64,000 nt of DNA from Lujinxingia vulgaris (GCF_007997005.1 NZ_VOSL01000051.1:1-64000); one strand, 5' to 3'. Shown: positions 36,652 to 46,564, counted from the first letter of the stretch. Notes: generated by a model from the sequence alone, not told the origin. A program made the numbers and translations.

Positions 36652-38164
36652 CATGATTGATCACATCTCCTCCATCATCTGCTTCGCGATCAGAAAGCCC
36701 TGCTCCAACTCCAGCAGATGAGCCCAGCCGCGGCCGAGCACCTGCCAGCCCGCCGGGCCATTGTTCTTGATGTGCCCGCCCAGCGAGGCGACCGCCGCCA
36801 TAATGCGTCCGGCGGTGGCTTTTCGCTTCATGATCTTGGGGCGTTTCATCCTCAAAATCGCGAGCTGTGCGGGGGTGATCCAACCGCTGGCTTCGACGTC
36901 TTCGTGGTTGCGGCCCAGGTAGCGGATCACGAGCAGATTCGAGGCGATCATCGCCTTGACGCTCAACGCGGCAAGCAGCGTGTGGGCGCTCCGATGCTGC
37001 AATTTGGAGTAGGCCGCACCGGTCTTAAGTGCCTTAAATTACTCCTCAATCTGCCAGCGGGCGCGGTACCAGTCGACGATTTGCCAGCAGTCCTCGTCGG
37101 TGTCGATCGGGCGGTCGGTGACGAGCAGCCAGCGCACCGGATCTTCGCCTTCAGGCGCGCGGATCTCGCTGACCTCGACGACGTTCACACCGAAGCGCGC
37201 CGGAGAGTTGGCCGCCGGCAGATTGTCGGGGCGACGAAGCTCCACCCGGGTGGCGCGGATCTTGAGACGAGCGCTGCGGAAACGGCGAGCGCGGTGCGAC
37301 TTGCTGGCCTTGCGTTTGGGCCGGGCGGAGAGCTTTATGGTGCGCATTGATTTCGACCATTCGACCTTATCGAGAACCGCCTCAAGCGGCGCTTTCTCGC
37401 TGCGTTTTGGGCCGGTGGAGACGTTGCGATCGCCGGTCATACGCACCACAAATCCATAGCCGGAGAACACCATCGGAAAGAGCGTGTTGAAGTCATCGCC
37501 CTCGCGATCCATGACGTGAATCACCTCGTCGACACCCTCCAGCCTGGCTTCGGCAGCCTCTACTCCGTCGAGCCAGCGCGCCTGTTCATTGTCCAGAAGT
37601 CCATTCTGCGCGCGCCAGAAATCTAAGCGCCTCCTGGCCCTCGATCTGCGAGGCGTGCACGTAGGGGCGACTGGCGACAAGTCCAAGCGGCGCGCGGGTT
37701 CCATCGGCGCTCACCGCCAGCGAAGCGTGCCAGTGAAAGCCCTGCTGATTCGCCCGCAGGCGCGCAAGATTCTCCCGAGATGGCTCGTCGTGAATGGCGT
37801 ACGCAAACTCGGTGGTATCGTGCGCCACCAGCACGGTTTGCGACGCTTCGCTGCGCCGGGAAGTCTTGTCAAAATGCGGCTCAAGAAGGGTTTGGTGCTC
37901 GGCCGCATCGTTGCTCATCAGGCGATAATAGGCCTCAACCTCAGCGTGATTTTCCATCGCATCAGGAACCGATTTATCGGGTTGCGCGGCCAGTCGTCCG
38001 GCAATTCTGACGTAACGCTCGTTGCGCCGTTTATCGCCCAGATCCACGTCCTGGAGTTCATCGCTCAACGTCAGATCTGCCATCATCGTGGTCGCTTCCA
38101 TCGCGCTCGTCCTTGTCTTCGAGTTTCATCGCTGTTGTCGGTGGCCAGTCGATCAAATTGAGGA
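36652..38164. mobile_element. Remnant of an IS4-type insertion sequence
   Basis: Boundaries are approximate. Beyond the transposase ends, CTCATGATTGATCAC at the left and, inverted, CTCAATTTGATCGAC at the right are similar and could be worn terminal repeats. No target-site duplication was identified. Confidence 0.4.
36661..38101 (-). pseudogene. IS4-family (Tn5-like) transposase, broken by a frameshift and a stop
   Basis: Read on the minus strand the pieces add up to one ~475-residue transposase. The N-terminal part has DLGDKRRNERYVRIAGRLAA (the Tn5-type DNA-binding domain) and VAHDTTEF (first catalytic Asp). After a one-base frameshift near 37625-37635, the frame resumes with LDFWRAQNGLLDNEQARWLD, IHVMDREGD (second Asp) and WYRARWQIEE (the YREK-like Glu). 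TAA at 37039-37041 then interrupts; the same frame continues FKALKTGAAYSKLQHRSAHT to 36661. Both lesions must be overcome for activity, so the element is dead. Confidence 0.88.
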
Positions 38165-38404
38165 CGATTGCGCAAGGTGGGGCTGGGAGGGAAACGGGGA
38201 AGGCTGTGAGCGCGAGTGTTTATGCGGTGTTTAGGAGATGTGGGGGATCATGAGGGCCTCGGGCCTCCCCCTGGATTAACCTGGCCTATGGCATCGCCTC
38301 ACGGCATTTTAGACAAATTACCTATTGCCACACTCCAACTGTAATAATATGTTACCTGACCTCGTTTTTGAATGCTGAACCTACCCCACAAGAGTGAGAA
38401 GACC
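38165..38404. other. AT-richer promoter region after the IS remnant
   Basis: 240 bases upstream of a lipoprotein. The part from ~38300 to 38375 is much more AT-rich than its surroundings (ACTGTAATAATATGTTACC) and probably holds the promoter, though no certain -35/-10 pair can be named. Confidence 0.35.
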
Positions 38405-39565
38405 ATGCTTCAACGCCCGAACTGCCCCCTCAGCCTCATCCTTCTGATCATGCTCGCCAGCCCCCTGGCCTGCTCCTCCGACGACGGTGAGACTGACACC
38501 TCGCCAGACACCGGAGTGGTCGACACGGACACCGACACCAACACCACCCCCGACGCTGACACCACCCCCGACGCTGACACCACCCCCGACGCTGACACCA
38601 CCCCCGACGCCGGCGACACCCCCGACGCCGACACCACCCCCGACGCCGACCCCAACCCGAGCTGCCCGCAGAACGGTTTTGACGCCCTCACCCTGGAAGA
38701 CGCCACCGTCTGGGCCCCCCACTCGCTTAAGGCGTCCTTTCTGGGCGAAGCTAACGGCCAGGGCAAAGCCCGCGGCCTGATCATCAACTGGAACTTCAAC
38801 AGCGGCGCCAGCAGCGACGTGGCCGACTACAACCCCTACGTGCTGCCCACCTTTGCCAACGGAAGCACCAACACGGTTGTGGTGATCGGCTACACCGGCT
38901 GCACCCCCGGCGTGCTTCCCTCGATCAACAGCTGCGAGGCCTCGTACTTCAACCAGTCGGGCAACCTGACCCTCAGCGCCCTGGGCACGCAGACTGGCGA
39001 GCAGCTCACCGGCGAGCTCTCCGAGCTGGTGATGGACGTTGTGGACTCCGAGGGTGAGACGAGCTGGTGCATCGACGCCTTCGACTTCGATCTTGGCGTC
39101 GTCTCCAACGTGCCCGCCCCTGGCGAGTGCCGCGTCGATGCGGACTGCGGCGGCAGCTCCTGCTTTGACCCGGAGGAGGCCCGGCGCTTTGCGATGTGCC
39201 CGCCGCAGAGCTGCAACTCCGAGCTGACCTTCTGCCTGGACGACGCGTCCTGCGGCGCCGGCGGCGTCTGCCAGCGCGCGCCGATGCACGAATGCGCCTG
39301 CAGCGCGGAGATGCCCATCTGCCAGCCCCGCTGCGTTGAAGACATGGACTGCGAAGCCGGCGAGGCCTGCGGCGACGATGGCCACTGCGGCCCGATCCCC
39401 TGCCAGGGCCTCGGCGCCAGCCCCGACTGCCCCGCCCACTACTCCTGCACCATCGACAACATCTGCGAGCGCACCACCTGCATGATGGATGACGACTGCG
39501 TAGACGGCCGCTGCGTCGAAGGTCGCTGCTACGAGAGCTTTGGCGCCTGCGCCTCTCAGTTCTGA
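38405..39565 (+). CDS. Cys-rich lipoprotein, tandem paralogue 1
   Basis: ATG 38405 gives a lipoprotein signal (CPLSLILLIMLASPLAC); the in-frame ATG at 38372 would put 11 polar residues before it. The linker DTDTDTNTTPDADTTPDADT and on is made of 18-bp units. A ~150-residue beta domain (FDALTLEDATVWAPHSLKAS) is followed by a disulfide-rich tail with about seven C-x(5)-C-type units: CRVDADCGGSSCFDPEEARR, CLDDASCGAGGVCQ, CVEDMDCEAGEACGDDGHCG, CMMDDDCVDGRCVEGRCYE. It is homologous throughout to the next gene. Confidence 0.7.
   Translation: MLQRPNCPLSLILLIMLASPLACSSDDGETDTSPDTGVVDTDTDTNTTPDADTTPDADTTPDADTTPDAGDTPDADTTPDADPNPSCPQNGFDALTLEDATVWAPHSLKASFLGEANGQGKARGLIINWNFNSGASSDVADYNPYVLPTFANGSTNTVVVIGYTGCTPGVLPSINSCEASYFNQSGNLTLSALGTQTGEQLTGELSELVMDVVDSEGETSWCIDAFDFDLGVVSNVPAPGECRVDADCGGSSCFDPEEARRFAMCPPQSCNSELTFCLDDASCGAGGVCQRAPMHECACSAEMPICQPRCVEDMDCEAGEACGDDGHCGPIPCQGLGASPDCPAHYSCTIDNICERTTCMMDDDCVDGRCVEGRCYESFGACASQF
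38540..38650 (+). repeat. 18-bp minisatellite coding for the TPDADT linker
   Basis: ACCACCCCCGACGCTGAC repeats about five times in frame, with slight variants. Confidence 0.8.
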
Positions 39566-39588
39566 TTCTCGCTACTGAACACCGAAAA

Positions 39589-39615
39589 GCCCGGCTGCCG
39601 CCCACGCAGCCGGGT
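39589..39615. terminator. Hairpin between tandem paralogues
   Basis: GCCCGGCTGC pairs with GCAGCCGGGT around a 7-base loop, 24 bases after the stop. CTATTGATC follows, so it is T-poor. Confidence 0.5.
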
Positions 39616-39727
39616 CTATTGATCGACGCCTACCCTTCACCCATCTGCGCTTGAAGCAGGTGGGTGAGGGTCTGGGTGTCGTCATCACCCCGCCTCCGCT
39701 CAAACCCACATCACACAGGTTCCAACC

Positions 39728-40936
39728 ATGCACATGTTCACTCGCCAGACCCTCGGCCTCCTTCTGCTGCTGATGCTCGCCAGCCCCCTGGCCTGCTCCT
39801 CGGATGATGGTGACACCGACACCTCCCCAGACACCGGAGTGGTTGACACGGACACCGACGCCACCCCCGACGCCGACGACACCCCCGACGCTGACACCAC
39901 CCCCGACGCTGACGCCGACGACACCGACGCCGACAACACCCCCGACGCCGACGACACCGACGCCGACAACACCCCCGACGCCGACGACACCCCCGACGCC
40001 GACGACACCCCCGACGTCGGGGATGACGACCCCGTGCCCGGCTGCGACTTCAGCGGGTTTGGCCCTCGCACCCTTGAGGTGGCGCGCTATGACCACAACG
40101 GCATCAACGCCATCTTCCACGGCGAAGCCGACGAGAACGGCAAAACCCGCAGCCTGGTCATCTACTGGCCCCAGGGCGGCAGCACCGATCTGGCCGACTA
40201 CGACCCCTTTGTGATGAGCACCCCCGAGCAGGACGTGCCGATCAACGCCTTTGTGAACGGATGGACCGGCTGTGATCCCGGCGCCGACCCCACCCCCTTC
40301 ACCTGCGAAACCTTCTTCTACACCGCCTCTGGCGAGATGACGCTCAGCGCGATCGGCACCCGCGCCGGGGCCTCGGTCACCGGCCGAATCAGCGACCTGG
40401 TCCTGCACCTGCTCGACTCCGATGGCGAGACCAAATGGTGTCTCAACGGCTTTGACTTCGACCTGACCCTGCCCGCTACCACCAACGATCTGGGCATGTG
40501 CAACGTCGAGGATGACTGCTACGCATTCGGGAGCAACTCCTGCCTGACGCCCGTGCAACATGAGCGCTACACCTACTGCGCGCCACGCACCTGCGTGCCC
40601 GCCGGTCAGATGACCGCCTGCGGCGACGACAGCGAATGCGGCACCGACGAGGTCTGCCGCCGCGCCGAAACGACCCGCTGCGCCTGCGACGGCTTTAATA
40701 CCTTCTGCCTGCCCGGCTGCACCGCCGACGCCGATTGCGCCGAGGCCGAGTTCTGCGCCGCAGACGGCCACTGCAAAGCGATCGCCTGCGAGGATGGCGG
40801 CTGCCCCGATAACTTCTCCTGCTCTTCCGAGAACACCTGCCTGCGCACCTCCTGCACGACCGACGCCGAATGCGCCGGCGTGGGCTTCTGCGTAGAGGGC
40901 AAATGCCACGCCGAGATGGGGTACTGCGTCGACTAA
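39728..40936 (+). CDS. Cys-rich lipoprotein, tandem paralogue 2
   Basis: Signal MHMFTRQTLGLLLLLMLASP with lipobox ASPLAC; an alternative start is the second ATG, 39734. It shares with paralogue 1 the TSPDTGVVDTDTD start of the linker, the beta domain (FGPRTLEVARYDHNGINAIF) and the Cys-rich tail (CRRAETTRCACDGFNTFCLP, CTADADCAEAEFCAADGHCK, CTTDAECAGVGFCVEGKCH). Its linker is longer and of DADDTDADNTPDADD type. Tandem duplication followed by linker change is the simplest history. A strong terminator follows. Confidence 0.7.
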   Translation: MHMFTRQTLGLLLLLMLASPLACSSDDGDTDTSPDTGVVDTDTDATPDADDTPDADTTPDADADDTDADNTPDADDTDADNTPDADDTPDADDTPDVGDDDPVPGCDFSGFGPRTLEVARYDHNGINAIFHGEADENGKTRSLVIYWPQGGSTDLADYDPFVMSTPEQDVPINAFVNGWTGCDPGADPTPFTCETFFYTASGEMTLSAIGTRAGASVTGRISDLVLHLLDSDGETKWCLNGFDFDLTLPATTNDLGMCNVEDDCYAFGSNSCLTPVQHERYTYCAPRTCVPAGQMTACGDDSECGTDEVCRRAETTRCACDGFNTFCLPGCTADADCAEAEFCAADGHCKAIACEDGGCPDNFSCSSENTCLRTSCTTDAECAGVGFCVEGKCHAEMGYCVD

Positions 40937-40956
40937 GATCAGCGTTACACCCCCAC

Positions 40957-40984
40957 AAAAAAGGGCCCCGCGGGGCCCTTTTTT
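40957..40984. terminator. Bidirectional intrinsic terminator, copy 1
   Basis: A6 - GGGCCCCGCGGGGCCC - T6 is a perfect palindrome. It separates the convergent genes ending at 40936 (plus) and 41028 (minus) and works in both directions. The same sequence plus ~25 flanking bases recurs at 47488-47515. Confidence 0.9.
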
Positions 40985-41027
40985 GCGTTCTGCGCTCAGG
41001 GGTGCGAGCGCCCACCTCCCTACCGAT

Positions 41028-44000
41028 TCACGACGCGACCTCGATCATCACAAGCTCCCCATTCTTTCCACCCACCACAATCGTCGGCCCCGGCCCAACG
41101 CCAAGGGACTCGATGGCGATGCCCGTCTCGACCTCCTGAATGAGCTCAAAGGTGTGTTTGTCGAACACCTTAACCGTCGTGCCGCTGCTGGCGCTGACCA
41201 GGTGCTCCCCGACCACCCGGATCGTGTAGAGGCTCTTGTCGAAGACGCCGCGGCGAATCACCTCGCCATGCGCGTCGAACACCACCACCGAGTCATCGCG
41301 CCTGCTGACGAAGACCTCACCATCGGCCGCCGCCATGCTCCAGAGCCCGCCGTAGCCGCTGACCGGTGGTAGCTTCCACTGCGCCGTCACCTTCAACGTG
41401 AAGGGGTTGACGACGAGTAAGCGCTCCCCCTGGTATTTGGCGACCAGGAAGTGGTCGTCGTCCAGCCGGACCATGCGTTGGAGGCCGAAGAGCGTCTTGG
41501 AGGTGTAGATATCTTCGCCCGTATGACGGTTGAGGATCCGCAGGGTGTCGTAGGGCGGGCTGATGAAACGGTCTCCCATCAGCGCGATCCAGTAGTCGAA
41601 GACACCTTCGCGCTCCCAGACCACCTCGCCATCGAGCGTACGACAGGCGGCAAACTCGCCACTGATGGCGTAGACGTGCTCGTCGTCCATGACCGCGTCG
41701 CGTAACCCGTCCTTAAACGCGTACTTCGCGAGAAGCGTGCCCTCGCGCGACCACCGAATCACCGACTTATCGTCGCAGGAGGTCAGCACCTGGTCGCCCA
41801 GGATCTGCACCGATCGGATGCGCGAGGTGTGGCCTTCGGCGTGGGCAGAGGCGCCAAAGGGTCGCGCGGAGAGTCCGAGCCCTGCCTTTTTGGCCTCCGC
41901 GTTGGCTTTTGCTTCGGCCTCGGCAGCGAGCGCCGCTTCGACCTCGGCGGCGTAGGGCCGCATGCGGGCGTGCAAATCGTCGAAGTTGTGTTTGATGTAC
42001 TCCGCGCCCCTGTAATGCGGGTTGCTCGACTTCCAGAGCCGACACAGACGCCGCAGCATCGCCTCGGTGTCCAACTTCGACATCGCCTCAATGAGATAAT
42101 AGGTGCGTCGGTGCGCATCCCTCACATAGCCGTTGGTGTAGCCGGTGAAGCGACAGTAGAGGTCGGCCAGCGCGAGCACCTCGGCGTCGAGCGCGTCGCC
42201 GACGCCCTCTTCCGCGGCCTTGATCACGAGGTTATGCCGGAAGATGGCGTTGGGGTCGGCCAGCGCTTCGCGCAGGCCCTCCACACCACGGCTCTCCCAG
42301 ATGAGCTCGACTGTCGGACGGTCCATCCAGCGCAACCCAAGGTCGACGCCCGGCGCCTCCAAACCTTCGATCGCCGCCGTGCGCACCACGGCATACTCGT
42401 GATGCAGGTACTCCCGCAGCCGCGCTTCTGCCACAGCGGCGTCGGGATGATGCCGATACAGCCTGGCGAGCGTCTCATGCAGCTCCCGGTCGTCGTAGGT
42501 GGAGTTCTCAACGATCAGGTTGAGCTCCGCCACGAGTGACCAGTCGACAGCGTCGGCGCCGCCGGTCTGGAAGGCCGCAAACTGCTGCATGCCGTGCTCG
42601 TAGGCCAGGTTGAGCAGCGATCCGTTATTTTTGACGATGTAGGCGTCGATGGCGGATCGGGCCTCCTCGGTGCCGATATGCGCCAGGGCAAAGAGCACGG
42701 GCCGCGTCGCCTCCGAATCGACGTACGCGATCAGGGTCTGGGTCGCCGCCGCGTCGCCGATGCGTCCCAATGAGGCGGCCGCCCGGGGACGCACCTTGTC
42801 GGGCCCCTTCTCCATCAGTTTCATGAGGACTTCGACCGCCTCACTGCCGCCCAACGCCCCGAGCGCTTCAATCGTCGCGAGCAAGGGGTCGCTCTTCGAC
42901 ATCTCCATCAAGAAGTTGCCGTTCGGCCACCACAACTCCTTGACCATCGCGACCAGTTTGCCGACGTGCGCGGGATCGCCGAGCGCGGCAAACCCCCGCG
43001 CCGCCGCGGTCTGCGCGCGCCGGTACTCATCGCGCGTATCGAGCGCCGTCAGCAGATGCGGCAGCATACGCTCACCCGCCGCCGCGGCCGCCAGCCCCAG
43101 GCGCTTCCAGTCGTGGCCGGTCCAGCTCTCCGGCTTGCCGAGCAGCGGGCCGATAAGATCCGACGGCTCGCGCCAGATGATCTCGTAGAGCTCCTCGTCT
43201 TCGTAATCGTGCCCCCGGCCATCGCGGCTGCTTCGGTGCTCATCGATGAAGTGCCACCGGCGCGCCCACAGCTCCCCCTCGGGCGACGCCTCGATGACCC
43301 GGGCAAAGACGCGCTCGGTCGCCTCCTTATCATCGAGCTCCCACAGCGCTTCCTTCATCGCGTCGACATCCCCCTCGGCGATAAGCTGGTCGGCGCGCTC
43401 CATCGCAGCGTGGTGCGCCGCGTTCGCCAGCCGCTCGGCCTCTTCGTCCTCGCGGGCGCGCTCCTCGGCCCGGTCGGGGTCGAGATCGAGCGCCAAAAAC
43501 TTCTCGCGCAGCGCGAAGATGTCTTCGATCGTGCCCAGCTTGGTGCGACCCTCCAAAAACGCTCGCACCAGCGCGACGCAATCGCGCACCACCGGCGAAT
43601 CGTGCGATGCCACAAGCTGAAGACACTCTTCGAGCTCGGGCTTGTCGAACCAGAAGAGCCGCCAGATCCAGTAGAGCGCCGACGACGCATCAAAAGGCCT
43701 CGTTTTGGCCTGCTCGAAGTTCAACTCGGCGTGCAGGCTTTCGTAAAAGACCTCGGCGAGCTCCTCAAACGCGCCGATGCTGGTGTTGCGCAAGAGGTCG
43801 CTGATCCAGACGAATTTGTGGAAGAGGTAGAGCGCGTCGGACTTCGCCTCATAGCCCGGCTCAAACTCCGTCCCCTCTTCCAGCTCGTCGAAATGCCACG
43901 AGAGCGCGACGCGGCCCTCCAGCCGGCTCATATCCTCGGTGATCTGCGCCAGGCCGGGCGCTTCGTCCTCCGCGTCCTCGTTGTCGAAGAAGGCCACGTA

Positions 44001-44699
44001 GCAGCGGTTTAGCCAGGCGAAGGACGAGAGCGAATCGGCGCAGACAAAGCTCGGCGAACTCGTCTCATGATCATAAAAAACCACCTCGACGCGCTGCGGG
44101 TCGAGGTCGTCGATGTGCGCAAAATACTGATCGCCATTGCCCGCGCTGCCGATGCTCACCCAGCGGGCAAACTGGCCCATCATCGCCGTAGCCAGCACGT
44201 TCTCCTGATCCATGAGCACGAGCTGCTCGAAGAGGTTTCCTCGCTCCGCCTCCGGCAGCCAGAGGTCCTCATCCCACATCCGCCACTCGCCGAAGTTGCA
44301 ATAGCCAAACCGGTGCGAGGAGCGCCAGGTCAGGTACTGGTCCAACTCCTCGGGCAGGGGTTTGGCGAGGTAGGCCTCCCACCGGTCGCGGTAGGCGATC
44401 GAGTCGGCCTCAGTCACGCCCATCGCTTTCCACACCTCGAGGACCTCGTGTTGCCAGTACGCTTTGACGCGCTCGTCCTGGCTGAAGCGCTCGTCGGGCG
44501 GAAGGCGCTGCACAAACCCGAGATCGCGCTGCGCTCGCGCCCTCTCGCGCATCAACGCCAGCGCCTCGCCTTCATCGGCGACCTCGTGCGTCTCAACGAC
44601 CGAGCCGGCTTCGCCCAGGGGGCCTGAGCGGACGGTGACGATGTCGTCCTGATAGTCGACACGCCAGAATTCTTCAGCGTTCTCAAGGTAATACGTCAT
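41028..44699 (-). CDS. WGR / SUKH-like / HEAT-repeat / beta-propeller protein (1223 aa)
   Basis: GGAG precedes ATG 44699 at five bases. Domains in order: a diverged WGR domain (1-62; EFWRVDYQDDIVTVRSGPLG, lacking the W-G-R triplet itself); a SUKH (SMI1/KNR4)-like domain (~93-236; LPEELDQYLTWRSSHRFGYC, WVSIGSAGNGDQYFAHIDDL, SLSSFAWL); a long helical middle; HEAT repeats (~560-690; AAASLGRIGDAAATQTLIAY, LFALAHIGTEEARSAIDAYI); a Glu/Ala/Lys coiled coil (~925-950); and a C-terminal propeller (955-1223; GHTSRIRSVQILGDQVLTSC). No signal peptide, so cytosolic. WGR domains occur in PARPs and MolR-like proteins; SUKH proteins are often immunity proteins. A scaffold or sensor is likely. It is divergent from a second WGR gene. 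Confidence 0.7.
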   Translation of the reverse strand: MTYYLENAEEFWRVDYQDDIVTVRSGPLGEAGSVVETHEVADEGEALALMRERARAQRDLGFVQRLPPDERFSQDERVKAYWQHEVLEVWKAMGVTEADSIAYRDRWEAYLAKPLPEELDQYLTWRSSHRFGYCNFGEWRMWDEDLWLPEAERGNLFEQLVLMDQENVLATAMMGQFARWVSIGSAGNGDQYFAHIDDLDPQRVEVVFYDHETSSPSFVCADSLSSFAWLNRCYVAFFDNEDAEDEAPGLAQITEDMSRLEGRVALSWHFDELEEGTEFEPGYEAKSDALYLFHKFVWISDLLRNTSIGAFEELAEVFYESLHAELNFEQAKTRPFDASSALYWIWRLFWFDKPELEECLQLVASHDSPVVRDCVALVRAFLEGRTKLGTIEDIFALREKFLALDLDPDRAEERAREDEEAERLANAAHHAAMERADQLIAEGDVDAMKEALWELDDKEATERVFARVIEASPEGELWARRWHFIDEHRSSRDGRGHDYEDEELYEIIWREPSDLIGPLLGKPESWTGHDWKRLGLAAAAAGERMLPHLLTALDTRDEYRRAQTAAARGFAALGDPAHVGKLVAMVKELWWPNGNFLMEMSKSDPLLATIEALGALGGSEAVEVLMKLMEKGPDKVRPRAAASLGRIGDAAATQTLIAYVDSEATRPVLFALAHIGTEEARSAIDAYIVKNNGSLLNLAYEHGMQQFAAFQTGGADAVDWSLVAELNLIVENSTYDDRELHETLARLYRHHPDAAVAEARLREYLHHEYAVVRTAAIEGLEAPGVDLGLRWMDRPTVELIWESRGVEGLREALADPNAIFRHNLVIKAAEEGVGDALDAEVLALADLYCRFTGYTNGYVRDAHRRTYYLIEAMSKLDTEAMLRRLCRLWKSSNPHYRGAEYIKHNFDDLHARMRPYAAEVEAALAAEAEAKANAEAKKAGLGLSARPFGASAHAEGHTSRIRSVQILGDQVLTSCDDKSVIRWSREGTLLAKYAFKDGLRDAVMDDEHVYAISGEFAACRTLDGEVVWEREGVFDYWIALMGDRFISPPYDTLRILNRHTGEDIYTSKTLFGLQRMVRLDDDHFLVAKYQGERLLVVNPFTLKVTAQWKLPPVSGYGGLWSMAAADGEVFVSRRDDSVVVFDAHGEVIRRGVFDKSLYTIRVVGEHLVSASSGTTVKVFDKHTFELIQEVETGIAIESLGVGPGPTIVVGGKNGELVMIEVAS

Positions 44700-44958
44700 C
44701 GCGTCTCCAACACATGATGTCGCGCTAAGCGATCATTGACGGCATAAACAGCGGTCGCCATTCAGGGTGAGTACGCCGATTCTGGCCTACAGCGCCAACA
44801 TGCGCAAACACGTTCCGGAGGCGCAGAATCATAAGTTTCCGTCGATTTTCTCGCTCTAACTTGGTATATCCGCGGCACTCACGAACATTGCAGGCCCGAT
44901 TCAGCTCGCCCTCGCCGTCCCATGCGCATCACCTGGATTCCCCTCATCGGAGTACACC
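44700..44958. promoter_or_regulatory. Divergent promoter region of the WGR locus
   Basis: 259 bases between divergent starts. TTGACGGCATAAAC (44736-) and TTGGTATATCC (44861-) are promoter-like words, but no pair with good spacing is certain. Shared control of both WGR genes is plausible. Confidence 0.35.
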
Positions 44959-46563
44959 ATGACGCATTACCTTGAGTACGTGGACGACACGTCCGCCAAG
45001 TTCTGGATGATCAAGCTTCTCGGCAACTCGCACACCGTCACCTACGGAAAGATCGGCTCCGAGGGGCGCGCCAGCACCAAAGAATTCGACTCCGCCGAGG
45101 AGGCGCAGAAGAGCGCCGCCAAACTCATCGCGTCCAAAAAGAAGAAAGGATACACGGCGAGCGCCAGGACCGACGCCAAACCCGCCGCTCAGCTCACCAA
45201 TGACGAGGCTGTCGAGAAATACGGACTCGCCGACCGCTACGTGGGAAACATCCGATTCGCCAAAGTCATCGTCTTCGAGGGTGATGTCGAGATCTACGGT
45301 GACGTCAACAAGAACACCGTGGAGTCCCTCTTCTTTGATGGCGAGCGCGAGCCCACCGACGAGCTGGTGATCATCGACGGCAACCTCACCGTCCACGGCA
45401 GCCTGGATCTGACCGAGTATTACCCCTGCCTGCTCGTGCTCGGAGATCTTCACTGCGACTTTGTGACCAGCGTCAACTCCTACAAAGAAGTCACCGGCGA
45501 CGCCTACATCACCACCGCCTTCATCGGGAACTACAATCACGGGCAGATGGTCGTGGAGGGGACCACCCACGTCCCGCTGATCCTCAACAGCGATCACGGC
45601 TGCACGATGACCCCCAACCTCAAAACGGTCTGCATCAATTATTGCGGCTACCACGACGACTTTTTTAAGTACGATTATTACGTCGACGAGCTAAAGAACC
45701 TTTTCCCCGACGAGTTCTTCGAATGGTTTGATGAAGATGACGACGAGGACTTCGACTTCGAGTGGTGGTCGCTGGCGGCGACCCTGAAGTCGGGTGCCTC
45801 GCCATTCCTGGAGGGCGCCGCGCCCGACCTCCTCTCCGCAGAAGAGATCCGCGCCATCGCATCGGGTGACGCGCCGGCCGGCGAAGCGCCGGCGAGCAAC
45901 CCCAAACCGACCACGATGAGCCCGGCCGAGGCCAAAGAAGCGTTTGAAGCCTTTCGAGCCGAGCCGGCCCTGACCTTTTTGAGCATGTGCGGCGACGCCA
46001 CGGTCTACCGCGGCAATGTCACCAGCGACGTGAGCGATATTTTGGATCTGGCGCTCACACTTGGCGAGCAGGGCACACCGATTGTCATCGACGGTGACCT
46101 CACGCTGACCGCCGATTCCGTGGAATGGGGCTCGGAGTCGGAGTGCAACCTGCTGCTCGTCACCGGCGACCTCCGCGTCAATCACCTCGTCATGTCGGAG
46201 GTCGGCGACATCACCGTGCAGGGCGACCTCCACGCCAAGACCCTCGTCGGCATGTACGGCGACAACGGCGGCAGCCTCAACGTCGCCGGCGATGCCCAGG
46301 TCGAGGTCCTCGTCGCCACGACCTATTTCTGTTTCGGCTTCGGCGGCAACGTCCAGGCAAAACACATCATCGGCGACACGACCTACGCCACCGACTTCAC
46401 CGAGGACTACATCTCCACCGCATCGATCAACCTCTTTGTGCCCGAGATGATCGAAGGTGGCGAATTCTCAGCCTGGAAGCTCTTTGAGGCGCGCGTCGCC
46501 GGCAAAGAGGTCTTCGTCAACAATGGCCAGGCCCTTGAGGGCGCCTACGAACAGGAGTGGTAG
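44959..46563 (+). CDS. WGR-domain protein with two beta-solenoid (bactofilin-like) segments
   Basis: Residues 1-65 are a good WGR domain: KFWMIKLLGNSHTVTYGKIG followed by SEGRASTKEFDSAEEAQKSA and KKGY. After a linker, two related segments (~95-215 and ~335-495) have short hydrophobic strands separated by turns, as in bactofilin/polymer-forming solenoids: ELVIIDGNLTVHGSLDL and LLVLGDLHCDF in the first, PIVIDGDLTLTADSVEW, LLLVTGDLRVNHLV, DITVQGDLHAKTL and LNVAGDAQVEVLV in the second. Between them is an acidic stretch (EWFDEDDDEDFDFEWW). Cytosolic, no signal. It could polymerise or bind nucleic acid through WGR. The next gene starts two bases after its stop. Confidence 0.7.
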   Translation: MTHYLEYVDDTSAKFWMIKLLGNSHTVTYGKIGSEGRASTKEFDSAEEAQKSAAKLIASKKKKGYTASARTDAKPAAQLTNDEAVEKYGLADRYVGNIRFAKVIVFEGDVEIYGDVNKNTVESLFFDGEREPTDELVIIDGNLTVHGSLDLTEYYPCLLVLGDLHCDFVTSVNSYKEVTGDAYITTAFIGNYNHGQMVVEGTTHVPLILNSDHGCTMTPNLKTVCINYCGYHDDFFKYDYYVDELKNLFPDEFFEWFDEDDDEDFDFEWWSLAATLKSGASPFLEGAAPDLLSAEEIRAIASGDAPAGEAPASNPKPTTMSPAEAKEAFEAFRAEPALTFLSMCGDATVYRGNVTSDVSDILDLALTLGEQGTPIVIDGDLTLTADSVEWGSESECNLLLVTGDLRVNHLVMSEVGDITVQGDLHAKTLVGMYGDNGGSLNVAGDAQVEVLVATTYFCFGFGGNVQAKHIIGDTTYATDFTEDYISTASINLFVPEMIEGGEFSAWKLFEARVAGKEVFVNNGQALEGAYEQEW

Positions 46564-46564
46564 T

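Noticed and set aside
38381-39439. 352-codon antisense frame over the Cys-rich lipoprotein
   Set aside because: Val/Gly-rich mirror of the Asp/Thr repeats; no start site or domain.
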